A DNA stretch of 64,000 nucleotides from Phylloscopus collybita (lineage: Eukaryota > Chordata > Aves > Passeriformes > Phylloscopidae): assembly GCA_027886175.1 (NCBI GenBank), contig JAJNNQ010000077.1:186001-250000 (forward strand), in the 5' to 3' direction. A model generated the notes under the pieces. The model searched no databases and was not told the DNA's origin. It saw only the letters and a program-made list of their open reading frames with translations. The position numbers were made by a program, and so were the translations under genes. This document shows positions 34,501 through 45,349 of the stretch, one piece after another (the first letter of the stretch is position 1; every line of letters starts with the position of its first letter).

Positions 34501-35760
34501 TTACCAGTGCCTCCATTGGTGTCTGTTAAAGTGAGAGAGCTTGGACAAGCTCTTTCATCAAGCAGGATACTCGTAGGGCCATTGCCTGGTTTGGATCCTG
34601 TGGCGGCAGATGAGCTGGGAGCTTCTGCTGAAGCTCATCCCTCATTCCCCACACTGGTAGAGCCTTTCCCTAGTGTGGATCCTGTGGTAGCAGATCAGGC
34701 TGGATCTCCAGCTGAAGCTCATCTCATATTCCCCACACTGGTAGGGCCTCTCCCTGGTGTGGATCCTGTGGTGGCAGAGCAGGCTGGATCTCCAGATGAA
34801 GCTCATCCCTCATTCCCCACACTGGTAGAGCCTCTCCCTGGTGTGGATGCACCAGTGGGTGATGAGGTGGGAGTTGTGCTTGAAGCCCTTCCTGCAGCTG
34901 GGGCAGTGGGAAAGGCCTTTCCTCTGTGTGAATCTGCTGGTGTTCAAGGATATCTGAGTTGGTCTGAAACCTCTTCCCACACTTGGGACACTTGTAGGGC
35001 CTCTCCCTGGTGTGGATGCATTGGTGGATGATCAGTCAGGACCTCTGGTTGAAGCCCTCCCCACATTCCCCACACTTGTATGGCCTTTCCCCAGTGTGGA
35101 TCCTCTGGTGGCAGATCAGGCTGGAGCTCTGGCTGAAGCTCTTCCCACATTGCTCACACATGTAGGGCCTCTCCCCAGTGTGGATGCGCCGGTGGGTGAT
35201 GAGGTGGGAGTTCTGCTTGAAGCCCTTCCCACAGTCAGGGCAGCAGAAGGGCCTCTCCTCTGTGTGAATCTGCTGGTGCTGGAGGAGATTGGAGCTGGTC
35301 TGAAACCTCTTCCCACACTTGGGACACTCAAAGGGTCTCTTCCCAGTGTGGATGCATTGGTGGGTGACAAGGTTGGAGCTCCAGCAGAATCCCTTCCCAC
35401 ATTCCCCACACTTGTAGGGCCGTTCATTGGTGTGGGTCATCTGGTGCTGGATCAGGGTGCTTTTCTGGCTGAAGCTCTTCCCACACTCCAAGCACTTGTA
35501 GGGCTTCTCTCCATCATGAAGCTGCTCATGGACCATCAGCTCAGAGCCCTGGCTGAATCTTTGTCCACCTTCCTGGCACAGGCTGGGTCTTTTCTCCTCT
35601 GAGCACCCTGGGATGGGTGTGGAGCTCCTCCTCCTGCGGGATCTCTGGGGCTTTTCCTCCCCATTGGATTTCTGTGCTCTGGAACTGCTCAAAACGGCCT
35701 CTTCCATGAGGTCCTGCCCTGGGGATTTGTCCTCCCTGGTCTCCATCCTCAGTTCCTTGT
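34501..35760 (-). pseudogene. C2H2 zinc-finger locus 1, terminal exon, decayed
   Basis: Minus-strand terminal exon of a KRAB-less passerine-type zinc-finger protein. An acceptor (CCTCCCCCAG) precedes 35,760, and the first in-exon ATG is 35,746. From there 236 codons are open: an acidic/basic leader with [12 protein letters not shown] and [13 protein letters not shown], then five complete C2H2 fingers and a sixth cut by TGA at 35,036-35,038. Beyond the stop, finger-like codons continue to a TAA at 34,501. They contain a one-base frameshift near 34,910, TGT-to-TGA changes in two fingers and degraded linkers (TRERP for TGERP). A five-finger protein could still be made, but the decay of the downstream half argues for a pseudogene or a gene truncated recently. 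An LTR (36,298-37,048) lies just upstream, where a promoter would be expected. Confidence 0.8.
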
Positions 35761-35940
35761 CTGGGGGAGGAAGGACAAGGAGAGGATGGGATTTGTCTCT
35801 GTGCCAGAGGGAAGGGGAAGGACATCCCCCCAGTGCATCCCCAACAGGATGGAGTTGGCAGTGGGGTTGTCCTGCAGCTGGGGACCATGCTGGGCTGGGA
35901 GATGGAGAGAGGGGGAAAGGGGCACTGACTTCCTCCTCAC

Positions 35941-35991
35941 CTGCCTGGTTTCCTGGGGCATCTTCCTCTTCCTCACAGTGTCCTCCTCCAT
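35941..35991 (-). pseudogene. Upstream coding exon of zinc-finger locus 1
   Basis: A 51-bp minus-strand exon bounded by acceptor CCTTGGCCAG and donor CAG|GTGAGG. It encodes an acidic segment ([16 protein letters not shown]) and joins in phase 1 across a 180-bp intron to the [11 protein letters not shown] start of the terminal exon without a stop. This two-exon pattern is common in passerine zinc-finger predictions. No earlier exon was identified because an LTR follows upstream. Confidence 0.6.
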
Positions 35992-36297
35992 CTGGCCAAG
36001 GTTTGGGAATAGGAAAAACTAGTTTGAGGGAAAAACATAGAATGAACACGTTGAGTTTGAAGATTCCTCTGCCCAAGTCCTTCTCTAGAGGTCACCTGGG
36101 GTCCATAAAAACCACCCAAACACCAAGATGCAGCCCTGAAAATGCCTCCCAGGAGTTCCCTGTCTCTGGTCTGTCCCCTTTGGTGTTCAAGGCTATCCCC
36201 TGTGTCCCAGCTGTGGGGGGTCACACTTGTACTTGGGGTTCCTTGTGTACTCGGTCCCTGCCCTCCCCAGGCTGCTGAGAGTCCCAGTTTCTTGGTT

Positions 36298-37048
36298 TCG
36301 AAAGACAGGTTTCTGCCAAGGAAACTGGGGTTCTCCTAGAACGGAGAATGTAAACCTCTCACACCCTGCCAAATTATAATTTTGCAATCAAGGGCTCTCA
36401 GGCAAAGATTTTTGGGGATAGGAATAACAGTTCTTTACTAGGAATATTAACAATACAAATGTAATAGGGAACAAAACCACCCAACCAAACAAGCAAATAA
36501 ACAAATAAACAACAATTTCGGAAAACCCTGACAGAGTCAGAGCTACAACCTGACACCCTGTTAGTCAGGGTGTTGAAAGCATTCCGAAAGTGAGTCCTTC
36601 TGAAGCGGCAGATGTGATTCTGTTCAAGTAGAGATGATCCTGTAGAAAATCGGGTCTAGGGATGATCAGGAGGGGGTCCGGTGATGGTGAGATGGAGTCT
36701 GGTGTTGGTGAGATGAGGTCTGGTCTTCTTCCCAGGAAATCGGGTGAAAATCTATCCCCTCTCGAGTCTGTGAGTCTCCGTTTATCCAGACAGCAAAACT
36801 CCCTGCCCCGCTCCCCCCCTCCCCCCACTGCCAGGGGGATGTGATGTATCTCACAATAGGCTGATGGAAATGCAGATGCACTGCTCTAGAGGGGGAAGGT
36901 ACAGGCTGGGAAGATGCTAATGGCCCATTAGATAAGGCGTCAGGCCTCTCCCCCCTTGAGTTACCAGAGATAAAGAAAAGCATCTCCCCAACTGCTTTTA
37001 AACAGATGAAAATAGAATATACAAACCCTGGCTCCGCAACCCAGGACA
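36298..37048 (-). mobile_element. Solo LTR, family A, copy 2
   Basis: Minus-strand copy. Plus-strand left end reads TTTCTTGGTTTCGAAAGACA and the right end CCCAGGACA, both decayed versions of the TGTCTTGG/CCAAGACA termini. About 750 bp. No target duplication visible. Confidence 0.85.
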
Positions 37049-37698
37049 ATTGATTATAGCAATTGGGATTCTCGGGAATAAGACTTAATGGTTTACAAAA
37101 CTAAAATGAACATTATTAAGCTGAATTAACAAGCAATAGAAAGGCATTTGAGACTTAATTACAGAGGATAAAGTAACAGAAATTATGATACTGAATTAAA
37201 TTAATACATTTTCACTTAATGAGATAATAGTTCAATCTCCTTGGCTTTTGATCTTCTCAGCAGAAGGGGTGCAATGCCTTAATCTCCTCTTCACCAGGGG
37301 CACAGTTCTTAGTATTGGGTCTGGGCTCTGGTACTGGTGTTGCAGGTGTTCTGTGTTGGGTTGATGACGATGACTGTGAAGCAAGGAAGGGTGAAAGCAG
37401 CAGTGGTGGAGCTGGCAGGGCAGGGCCTGGCTCTCCCTCAGGGCTGCCCAGCTCTGCCACATCACCTCTGCCATGTGGGCCTGGGGTGGGGGCAGCTGCA
37501 GCCACGGCAGGAAGAGGGGAGGTGGGTGGGGGGAAAGGGCAGGCACAGGACCTGAAAAGATGGACTGGTGGGAAAGAGGGGATCTCAAAACCACGTGGTC
37601 AGTGCCAGTTTTAGAAGGAACACCCAGGACAGTGCAGCCACTGCCTTCTTGGGCAGGGAACGGGGGATATGGAAGGACAGGGGGGAGAAGGAGGACAC
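37049..37698. other. Unassigned spacer
   Basis: AT-rich up to ~37,230, then GC-rich. The overlapping ORFs on both strands at 37,232-37,709 have no domain. No gene or repeat recognised. Confidence 0.4.
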
Positions 37699-38389
37699 TG
37701 AGACACTGATTTTGAAGACTTTAAAAAACTAAGGTTATATTGCTGATTTAGCTGGAAAAAATACGCTTTGCTGAAATCAGTTAAAATTCAGAGGATGGTT
37801 AAGAGAGACTGGATTTTAGATAAGCTATCTGAGATCTAATAACTCATTACCTGTCAAGTTTTTGTTTGTGTAAGCTGGGCTTGTAACGAAAAACAAGGAA
37901 ATTGATCAATAGACCCCAAAAACACAAGGTGATTGTAAATTCTCTATCTCCAGAAACAGGCCTGGGAACAGGAAAACTACAGGTTTTACCAAGGAGTAAT
38001 TTGTCACATATGCATCGAAAGGTTGAAAATTTAGAATGAGGAAGACTAGTTTTACTTTCTCCTTTTGGTGACCACTCCTCACATAAGACCCCCAACCCAT
38101 TTCAGAGAACAAACCACGCATGCTTAATGGCCTTTTTGTCAATTAGCACACGAAGAGAAGAGGAGGTGACAGGGGTATGAATATGCATTTGTATTTTGTG
38201 TATTCAACACTTCTGTGGATAAAAGGCTTTGTAATTACCTGTGATCTTTGCAGTGCCCATTGCGGAGCTATCCCACGCAGCTGCCTGGCCGTCAATAAAC
38301 ATTCACTTTCTAACTTAACTGTTAGAGAGTCTTTTGTCCATCACGGTTGGGTATCGATATTAGATCGATATTCGTATTTTAATAAATCA
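37699..38389 (+). mobile_element. Solo LTR, family C, copy 2 (691 bp)
   Basis: Starts TGAGACAC and ends AATAAATCA like the 9.9-kb copy, with AATAAA at 38,294-38,299 and the shared GATCGATATTC motif near the 3' end. The flanking four bases do not match, so the target duplication is lost or the copy was rearranged. Confidence 0.82.
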
Positions 38390-38470
38390 GCAGGACCAAG
38401 ACTCCCAGCGTACTCACCCGTACCGGCACTGGGACCAAGACCGCTCTGAGTCTGGGACTGAGGCCGGGAC

Positions 38471-39043
38471 TGTGAAAAATGATGTTTCACCTTTTTTATA
38501 TTAATTTATAAGTTTAATAAAAAATAAAATAAAATAGAATAAAAATAGACAATAAGGAGATAGAAGAAGATCACTCTCAGCTGAGGGTGCAAAGCAACAC
38601 ACCTCCCATTCTAAATTCTTCGGTGTTTAAAAGTCTTGGTGTTATATATTTAAATAAGCTAATGCATGATTCAAATATTCATTTTGGTTTCAAGACCCCC
38701 CTAAGCATACAGGTTATCTGTGAGACTCCAGGAAGTCTAGATGTGTGTTGTAAATCTGTCTTCTGGAGATCTAAACTCTCAAAGGCTTAATTGTTCCTTT
38801 TCAGAAATCTTTAGTTCAGGAATTCCAGACATCCCTTCTATCTAGTTGAGGAGTTAAAAAAAAAAAAAAAAAAAAAAACAAAAAACCTCCCATCTCTACT
38901 TCGTTACAATCTGAAAATATAGCTTTGTTACATTTTTAAATTCCACAAATAAAAGAAAATACAGTACAACCTTCTTACACTGTATGTATAACATTCATTT
39001 CGATATTTGCAAAAAGCCAACTCCAAAATGTGCGTTTATAACA
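38471..39043 (-). mobile_element. Solo LTR, family B, copy 2 (573 bp)
   Basis: Minus-strand LTR starting TGTTATAAACGC and ending TTTCACA, flanked by GGAC on both sides (38,467-38,470 and 39,044-39,047). It contains an A-run of more than 20 bases near 38,857. Confidence 0.88.
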
Positions 39044-39172
39044 GGACTGACACCGGAACCGACACCGGCACCCAGACTGGCACCGCTCTGGGATCGAGAT
39101 CAACACCGGGACCGGAACCAACACCAGGAACGCTCTGAGACTGCTCCGAGACAGAGACTCAGACCAGGACAG

Positions 39173-39819
39173 TGTAATAAATGCTAATTCATGTTCTCAA
39201 AATATATTTCATGTAATCATAATGCTTGCTGTTCCGGGTGGTAGTAAACATGCAGTTTTAGGAATGTCAGAGGAAACTCCCCTGGCACAGAGGAACATCC
39301 CCAGCTCCAGGAAAGGGACAATGGAATTACAATGCCAATAGGAGATGGAGAGCCACAGAGACGAGGGGCAATCGACATCTGATAAGGACCGATGGCCCAT
39401 AGAACACATCCCACCTGGAACGTTAACCACATCCTGCACACCCAGGAAATCTATTCAAACCCAGCCACCGTTCTCCTGGTTCTATCAGCTGCACCATCAG
39501 GAAACAAAGAAACCTAAAGAAATTCTGCACTGAGCAGTGAGTCCAGCCCTGAAAGTTTCAAGTCCCCCTTGATACCAAAACCTCGGAGACAAGTCCAGAC
39601 ATGTACACGAGGCCTAAGCTCAGGAAGGGTATAAGACTGGCAGACCTGGACTTGTGCTTTCATGAGACCTCAGGGGTGGTGTGTCACGGGACACATCGGG
39701 AGGCTCACCCGGTGCGCACTGCCCGTTTCCTTGCTTCGCTGACTCTGTCAGTTTCTTTATTGGCTTTGTAACAAGAAATTCTATTTTATTTGAGATTGGC
39801 TCTCTCCCCATTTATAACA
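39173..39819 (+). mobile_element. Solo LTR, family D (647 bp)
   Basis: Starts TGTAATAAATGC and ends TTTATAACA with 4-bp target duplication ACAG (39,169-39,172 and 39,820-39,823). A TATA-like GGGTATAAGACTGG lies near 39,628. Single copy in this window. Confidence 0.85.
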
Positions 39820-40039
39820 ACAGGGACTGTGATTGGCACCAGGAGCACTCAGGGACAGAGACTGAGAACAGGGTCGGAACTGGTACTGGGATTGGCACTG
39901 GGATCACTCCAGAACCTCCACGTTCACTCCAAGGGGTTCTGGCTGTGCCCCCATTCAGGACTGAACATGACTGGGAGGGATCCCTGGGCAGGGTGGGACT
40001 GCCCTGCTTCGCATCGTTCCGATGCAGCCACCCTGATCC

Positions 40040-40430
40040 ATCTGATCCCAGTTTGTATGATCCCAGTCTGGATGGTTCTGATCCAGATGGTCCCAGTCCA
40101 TGTGAGCCCAGCCTGTGAAATACCAGTCCATGTGATCCCAGTCTGTGCAATCCCAGGCTGTGTGATCCCAGGCTGTACAATCCCAGGCTGTGTGATCCCA
40201 GTCTGTACAATCCCACTCTGTGCAATCCCAGCCTGTACAATCCCAGTCTGTGCAATCCCAGGCTGTGTGATCCCAGTCTGTACAATCCCAGTCTGTGTGA
40301 TCCCAGTCTGTGCAATCCCAGGCTGTGTGATTCCAGTCTGTACAATCCCAGTCTGTACAACCCCACTCTGTACAATCCCAGTCTGTTCAATCCCAGTCCA
40401 TGTGATCGCAGTCTGTACGCTCCTGCATGG
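40040..40430 (-). repeat. 15-bp tandem repeat (minus orientation)
   Basis: About 25 units of a 15-bp repeat, roughly TGTRYRATCCCAGKC on the plus strand. The period is a multiple of three, so every frame without a stop stays open and gives pentapeptide repeats (for example CVIPV on +, or LGLYR-like on -). A degenerate copy in the opposite orientation sits at 45,715-45,910, at the same distance from a zinc-finger 3' end. Confidence 0.92.
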
Positions 40431-40779
40431 CACACACTCCAAGGCTCTGCAACTCCAGTTCCCAGCAAGGAAAAGATCTTCCTGCCCTTGAAGGCCAAGC
40501 TCTGAAGAAGGCACCAAATGCCAAGGGCAGCAAGATCCCACAGGGACATTTTACTGCCAGCCCCCAGAACTTCATCCACGCTTGTTGGAGCTCCTGCATT
40601 GGGAATTAAATCAGGGCAGGGTCTTTGGTGGGAGCTGCCCTGGCTCCAGGGAGACACTGAGACACAAACAGAGCAGGCAGAGAGAGGCAGGAGAGAAAGG
40701 AGGACACAAACACTATCAGCTGAGAAAATGGCACTCTGAAAACAGAACTGACACTGACTGAAAATGAATGGCACAGGAA

Positions 40780-41043
40780 TCAAGAACTCTCCAAGTTTTA
40801 TTTATTATCAAAACACATCCCACCCACCCAGACCAACACACACTCCTGATCCCACAGCTCCAAACTGGGATCCCAATCTCCTTCCAATCCCATCTCACCC
40901 TGGTGGCTGTGGAATCGAATAAGTTTGATGTGGGCTTGTGTTTTCCTGAGGTGGGAACAAGCCATTTTGAAGTGAGATTGAGATTTTTTGGGGTAAGATT
41001 GAGTAGTTTACAGTAGGATTGGAGTGGTTTTGAGGTGACAGAC
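40780..41043 (-). pseudogene. Orphan zinc-finger gene 3' UTR
   Basis: Matches the 3' UTR of zinc-finger gene 2 (45,090-45,350) in inverted orientation, including the double poly(A) signal (TTTATTTATT on + at ~40,798). The coding exon expected upstream is missing: an LTR begins at 41,044 and unrelated repeat follows it. It is the leftover of a lost zinc-finger copy. Sequence downstream of it (39,900-40,780) also matches 45,350-46,070. Confidence 0.8.
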
Positions 41044-41789
41044 TGTCTTGGCTTATGGAAAACAAAAATGTGTATTCTATTTTCATCTCCTGAAAGCATT
41101 GTTCTTCTTTACTCTGGGAGGAGGAGGGCGGGTGCCTTTTGTTAATGGACCAACTGTAGGGCACTGTTTCTTATCTGTTTCACCACCGTTTTACCTGCAG
41201 GGAGATATTTTTCTGCTAATGAGCCATTAACACCTCCCCAAACTAACACATCCCCAAACTATACCCTCCCCAAAGCAGTACATTCCACATTACATCATCC
41301 TATTGTGAGATGCTCCACCCAGTGAGGAGGAGCCAACCATTCCTACCTGCATAAAACTGAGACAGAGGAACGAGAAGGCATCCAGCTTCACCCGATCCCT
41401 GGAGGAAGACTGGACCCCTTCACATCATCACCGGACCCTGGTTCTACAGGATCATCTCTACTCTACCAGAACCACCTCTGCCACTCCAGGAGGACTCACT
41501 TTTGGACTGCTTCCAACACCCTGACCAACAGGTTGTAGCTCTGACTCTTTCAGGGTTTTCCAGGATTGTTGTTTGTTTGTTTGCTGGTTTGGCTGGGTGA
41601 TTTTGTTTTTCTACTACATTTGTATTGTTAGTATTCCTAGCAAAGAACTGTTATTCCTATTCCCAAATCTTTGCCTGAAAGCCCTTAATTGCAAAATTAT
41701 AATTTGGCGGGGGTGAGGGGTTTACATTCTCCATTCCAAGGAAAACTCCAGCTTTCCCTGGCAGATACCTGTCTTTCCAAACTAAGACA
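41044..41789 (+). mobile_element. Solo LTR, family A, copy 3
   Basis: Complete 746-bp copy from TGTCTTGGCTTATGG to CAAACTAAGACA, with a TATA-like CTGCATAAAACTGAG at ~41,347. No matching bases flank it, so one side was probably rearranged after insertion. This agrees with the loss of zinc-finger coding sequence next to it. Confidence 0.88.
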
Positions 41790-42075
41790 CCCCAAAACTG
41801 GCTTGGGGGGTTTGGGGGCATCCTGAGGAGTGGTGAGGAACAACTCGGAGGGTTTTAGGACAAACTGGAAGGGTTTAGGAAAGAATGGGGAGGGGAGGTT
41901 AGGGGTGTGCAGGGAGGTTTGAGAGCGATTTGGAGGTTTAGGATGAACTGGGGAGATTTAGGAGCTACTGGGGGGGATTTGGGGGGTCTCCTGGGGGCTT
42001 TAGGAGTGATTGGGGGAAATGTAGGACTGACTGGAGGGGTTTAGGAGCGACTGGGGGAGCTTAAGACCCCCTGGA
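41790..42075 (+). repeat. TTTAGGA-type minisatellite
   Basis: Degenerate units of roughly 30-37 bp with 'ggtttaggagcgactggggg'-like wording. A related AGGCCAAACCTGGTGGATTT-type repeat follows at 42,345-42,440. Not a telomere array: the hexamer is not tandem. Confidence 0.75.
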
Positions 42076-42179
42076 TGGAGTTTCTGATCAACGAGGATCT
42101 TTCTGCTGCTTGTGGAGCTCAGAAGGGCCCAATCCCATCAGGGGTGCGGCCAAAACTCCCGCGAGCAAATGGGAAGGTC

Positions 42180-42440
42180 CTGGAGCCGTCCGGGTCCCGA
42201 TCTCAGTCTCTGTCCCAGAGTGCTCCCGGTGCTGATTCCGGTGTTGATCTCAATCCCGGAGCCGTGCCGGTCTCAGTTCTGGAGTCAGTCTTGGTCTTGG
42301 TGCTGGTGCTGTTAACGGTGCTGATCTTGGTCTTGGTCCCGCAGACCTAAGGCCCATTTGGACGATTTTAGGCCAAACCTGGTGGATTTAGGATGGATTT
42401 TAGGCCCTTTTGTGTGATTTTAGAACAAACTGGGCCCTTT
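42180..42440 (+). repeat. CCGG/CTCAG-type and TTTTAGGCC-type repeats before the promoter
   Basis: 42,180-42,345 holds the 'gtctcagttctggagtcagtc' type of degenerate short repeat; 42,345-42,440 holds two or three 'attttaggcc' units. Both recur at 46,829-47,150 and 48,613-49,230. Confidence 0.7.
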
Positions 42441-42469
42441 TAGGACCAAGCAGCCCCTTGGCCAGGCCC

Positions 42470-42725
42470 ATTCCCCTCATAATTCCCACCTTGTCTCTGA
42501 CCCCGCCCCTTTCCCCTCAGAGTTCCCGCCCTTTCCTTGATCCTGCCCCTGCAGATCGGAGCAGGGGAGGAGGAGGAGGGAGGGAGGAAGAGGTGGAGCG
42601 GCCGTGGGAACTCGGAGAGGAACGGCCGAGGAAGCAGAGGCGGCTCCAGCACTCGCTGAACTCGCTGCACCCCCAGGATCATCGCCCCCCATCCCACAGG
42701 TGCCCGGGGAAGGGGAGCTTGCCCC
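42470..42725 (+). promoter_or_regulatory. Putative CpG-rich promoter and first exon of zinc-finger gene 2
   Basis: GC-rich, CpG-containing stretch with an Sp1-type CCCCGCCC box at ~42,503 and a second CCCGCCC at ~42,527. A 'gcggccgtggg...gaacggccgagg' segment follows and could be non-coding exon 1, with donor CCACAG|GTGCCC near 42,700. It lies about 750 bp upstream of the coding exon in the same orientation. No TATA box, as usual for such genes. The 260-codon ORF over it is composition-driven. Confidence 0.5.
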
Positions 42726-43458
42726 AAATATCCCGGGGGGGAGGTGTCCCAGTGTTTGGGGTTATCTTGGGGGGATGTTTGGAACTTGCAGGGCTCCAAA
42801 GCCGAGCCGCAGATGCCCCTCGGGGGGACATTGGGGGCTCGCTGGGTGGTGTTTTTGGGGGTTCCCGGTGTCAGCAGAGTCCCGGAGGGGGCTGGGAGGA
42901 TGCGGGTCCCCCCACGGTGGGGGTTGGGCTTCCCGGGCCGGGCCCTCCAAGCTCTGCTGGGGCCTGGTGGGGGCTGGGGGACACCGGATTTGGGGCGCCC
43001 TGGGAGAGCCGCAGCTTCCCTGAGTGGGACCTGTCAGAGAGGAGAGCCCCAGAACCGCAAAGCGAGGACCCCGAGATGGGGAAACCCCTCGGATTGCCGA
43101 GACCCCGGCAGGGGGTGCTGGGGCTGGAGGTGCAGGATGGCCAGGAAAGGGTTCGGGAATCCCGATGCCAGAAGTTGCTGCTCCCAGTATGAGCCCAGTT
43201 ACCCACCCCCCCCCGTGTGGATCCAATTCGCTCGGCACTCCCAGTGTGAGCCCAGTCACTCCCAGTGTGAGCCCAGTCACTCCCAGTATCCGTAAGTGGG
43301 AAGACAGAAGAGTGGGGAGCTTTTCGGGTTCCTGAGACTCCCAGCAGCCTGGAGAGGGTGAGGACCGAGCAGATGGGGGATGTCCTTCCTGTTCTCTCTG
43401 GCACGGAGGCAAATCCCATCCTTTCCTTCTTCTTCCTCCTCCAGACAAGGAGCTGAGC

Positions 43459-44874
43459 ATGGAGGCCAGGGAAGAGAAATCCACATGGGAGAACCTCGCA
43501 GAAGAGGTCATTTTGAGCAGCTCTACGGTGCAAAAATCCAACCACGGCATAGAAAAGCCCCAGAGATCCCACAGGAAGAAGGGCTGCAAACGCAGACCAG
43601 GAGGATGTGAGGAGGAAAGACCCACCCTGTGCCGCAAGGGCGGCCAGAGATGGAGTCAGAGCTCAGACCTTGTGGTCCCTGAGCAGCCTCATGATGGGGA
43701 GAAGCCCCACAAGTGCTTGGGGTGTGCAAAGAGCTTCACCTGGCGGTGCCACCTGCTCCGCCACCAGAGGATCCACACAGATGAACGGCCCTACGAGTGT
43801 GGGGAATGTGGGAAGAGCTTCAGGAAGAGCTCCAAGCTGACTGCCCACCAGATGATCCACACTGGGGAGAAGCCCTACGAGTGTGGGGAGTGTGAGAAGA
43901 GCTTCAGGTTGCGCTCCCAGCTGATCCTGCACCAGAGGATCCACACTGGGGAGAGACCCCACGAGTGTGGGGAGTGTGAGAAGAGCTTCAGGTCACGCTC
44001 CCAGCTGGTCCAGCACCAGAGGACCCACACCGGGGAACGGCCCTACGAGTGTGGGGAATGTGGGAAGAAATTCAGCCGGAGCGCCAACCTGATCCAGCAC
44101 CAGAGGAGTCACACTGGGGAGAGGCCCTACGAGTGTGATAAATGCAGGAAGAGGTTTCAGACCAGCTCCCGTCTCCTCGTCCATCAGCGCACGCACACAG
44201 AGGAGAAGCCCTTCCTCTGCCCTGACTGCGGGAAGGGCTTCAGACAAAACTGCCAACTTGTTATCCACCGGCGCATCCACACCGGGGAGAGGCCCCACGA
44301 GTGTCAGGAATGTGGGATGAGCTTCAGCAGCAGCACCAACCTGATCCGCCACCAGAGGACCCACACCGGGGAACGGCCCTACCAGTGTGAGGAATGTGGG
44401 AAGAGCTTCATCCAGAAGGCACACCTGAACCTGCACCAGAACATCCACACCGGGGAACGGCCGTATGAGTGTGGGGAATGTGGGAAGAGCTTCAGCTGCC
44501 GTTCCTACCTTGTTGTCCACCAAAAGATTCACAGTGGGGAGAGGCCCTATGAGTGTAGGCAGTGTGGGAAGAGGTTTCTGACCAGCTCCCGTCTCCTTGA
44601 ACATCAGCAGACACATGCAGAGGAGAGGCCCTATGAGTGTTCCGAGTGTGGGAAGAAGTTTCCCACCAGGTCCACTCTCCTCGTGCACCAGCGCATTCAC
44701 TCAGAGGAGAGGCCCTTCCTCTGCCCTGACTGCGGGAAAGGCTTCAAAGACAACTCCGCCCTCACCATCCACCGGCGCATACACACCGGGGAGAGGCCCT
44801 ACAAGTGTCCCCAGTGTGGGAAGAGATTCTCACGGAGCTCTAACTTGACGAGACATCAACGGAGGCACCAGTAA
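43459..44874 (+). CDS. C2H2 zinc-finger protein, 14 fingers (zinc-finger gene 2)
   Basis: 471-residue nuclear DNA-binding protein, intact. The exon begins after acceptor CTTCCTCCTCCAG at 43,444; the first ATG is 43,459. Residues 1-83 form a charged leader ([24 protein letters not shown]) with no KRAB, SCAN or BTB domain. Fourteen C2H2 fingers then run from residue 84 to 470 in perfect 28-residue steps with TGERP-type linkers (variants TDERP, TEEKP, AEERP). Predicted base-contact residues (-1,2,3,6) by finger: WCHR, KSKA, LSQL, SSQQ, RANQ, TSRV, QCQI, STNR, QAHL, CSYV, TSRE, TSTV, DSAI, RSNR, so the fingers are not simple copies. It corresponds to the terminal exon of locus 1, but the short acidic exon found there was not located here. 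The target DNA is unknown. Retroelement silencing is a family-level possibility only. Confidence 0.93.
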   Translation: MEAREEKSTWENLAEEVILSSSTVQKSNHGIEKPQRSHRKKGCKRRPGGCEEERPTLCRKGGQRWSQSSDLVVPEQPHDGEKPHKCLGCAKSFTWRCHLLRHQRIHTDERPYECGECGKSFRKSSKLTAHQMIHTGEKPYECGECEKSFRLRSQLILHQRIHTGERPHECGECEKSFRSRSQLVQHQRTHTGERPYECGECGKKFSRSANLIQHQRSHTGERPYECDKCRKRFQTSSRLLVHQRTHTEEKPFLCPDCGKGFRQNCQLVIHRRIHTGERPHECQECGMSFSSSTNLIRHQRTHTGERPYQCEECGKSFIQKAHLNLHQNIHTGERPYECGECGKSFSCRSYLVVHQKIHSGERPYECRQCGKRFLTSSRLLEHQQTHAEERPYECSECGKKFPTRSTLLVHQRIHSEERPFLCPDCGKGFKDNSALTIHRRIHTGERPYKCPQCGKRFSRSSNLTRHQRRHQ

Positions 44875-44988
44875 TGGAAGCACTGCCAGTGCCCCCAGTG
44901 CGGGAAGAGCTTCGTGCGCTGCTCCAGCTCCATCCCCCACTGCAGGAGCCACGCTGGGCAGAGCCCTGGTAACCCACATTCCCTGTGA
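44875..44988 (+). pseudogene. In-register fifteenth finger beyond the stop codon
   Basis: After TAA at 44,872-44,874 the same frame continues for 37 codons to TGA at 44,986-44,988. It includes a complete C2H2 pattern, CPQCGKSF then SSSIPHCRSH, whose cysteine lies exactly 28 residues after that of finger 14. The linker is decayed and the stop sits inside it, so the gene once had at least fifteen fingers or ends by a new stop. Confidence 0.75.
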
Positions 44989-45325
44989 TCTGTGTTGGGA
45001 TGACAGCTGGCTGGTTATCCTTTTGTTTTGGCCTTAATTTTTTTCTCACCTCCTTCACTTTGCACTCCAAAAGCCAAGAGGGGTCAGTCTGGGACTTCAA
45101 AACTAATCCTACATTCAAGTACTCAATCTTACCCAAAAAGCGCTCAATCCCACCTCAAAATGGCTTGTTCCCATCTCAGGAAAACTCAAGCCCACACCAA
45201 ACTGACTCGATTCCACAGCCACCAGGGTGAGTAGGGATTAGAATGAGGTTGGCAGAAGTGGAATCCAAATTTGCAGCAGTGGGTTCAGGATTGTGTGGGG
45301 ATGGGTGAGTGGGATGTGTTTTGAT

Positions 45326-45335
45326 AATAAATAAA
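45326..45335 (+). promoter_or_regulatory. Polyadenylation signals of zinc-finger gene 2
   Basis: Two overlapping AATAAA hexamers about 450 bp after the stop codon, conserved in the inverted orphan copy near 40,798-40,807. Confidence 0.65.
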
Positions 45336-45349
45336 ATTTGGACAGTTCT

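Larger units (their letters stand above)
38390..39905 (-). repeat. Degenerate ACCGG-type tandem repeat, split by two LTRs
   Basis: Short stretches at 38,390-38,470, 39,044-39,172 and 39,820-39,905 are rich in 'gacaccgg', 'cgctctgag' and 'ggaccgg'-like words. They form one array once the LTRs at 38,471-39,043 and 39,173-39,819 are removed. The reverse-complement form (CTCAGTCCTGGAGCG-like) lies at 42,180-42,345 and 45,970-47,100. Confidence 0.75.

Noticed and set aside
34396..35031. 211-codon plus-strand ORF with repeated [16 protein letters not shown] phrases
   Set aside because: It is the antisense of the decayed zinc-finger array; the regularity comes from the 84-bp finger period.
39812..40783. 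323-codon minus-strand ORF with a partner at 45,349-46,125
   Set aside because: It starts just after the zinc-finger poly(A) signal, ends in a 15-bp minisatellite, and most differences between the copies change amino acids.
41790..42075. TTTAGG words suggesting an interstitial telomere
   Set aside because: The hexamers are separated by 20-30 bases, and the vertebrate telomere is TTAGGG in uninterrupted tandem.
42410..43192. 260-codon plus-strand ORF upstream of zinc-finger gene 2
   Set aside because: Covers the CpG-rich promoter and first intron, is proline/glycine/arginine-rich, and has no homology that I recognise.
43459..43707. KRAB, SCAN or BTB domain at the N-terminus of zinc-finger gene 2
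   Set aside because: The 83-residue leader has none of the conserved residues of these domains, and no such exon was found upstream.
43993..44700. 235-codon minus-strand ORF
   Set aside because: Antisense of the intact zinc-finger exon.
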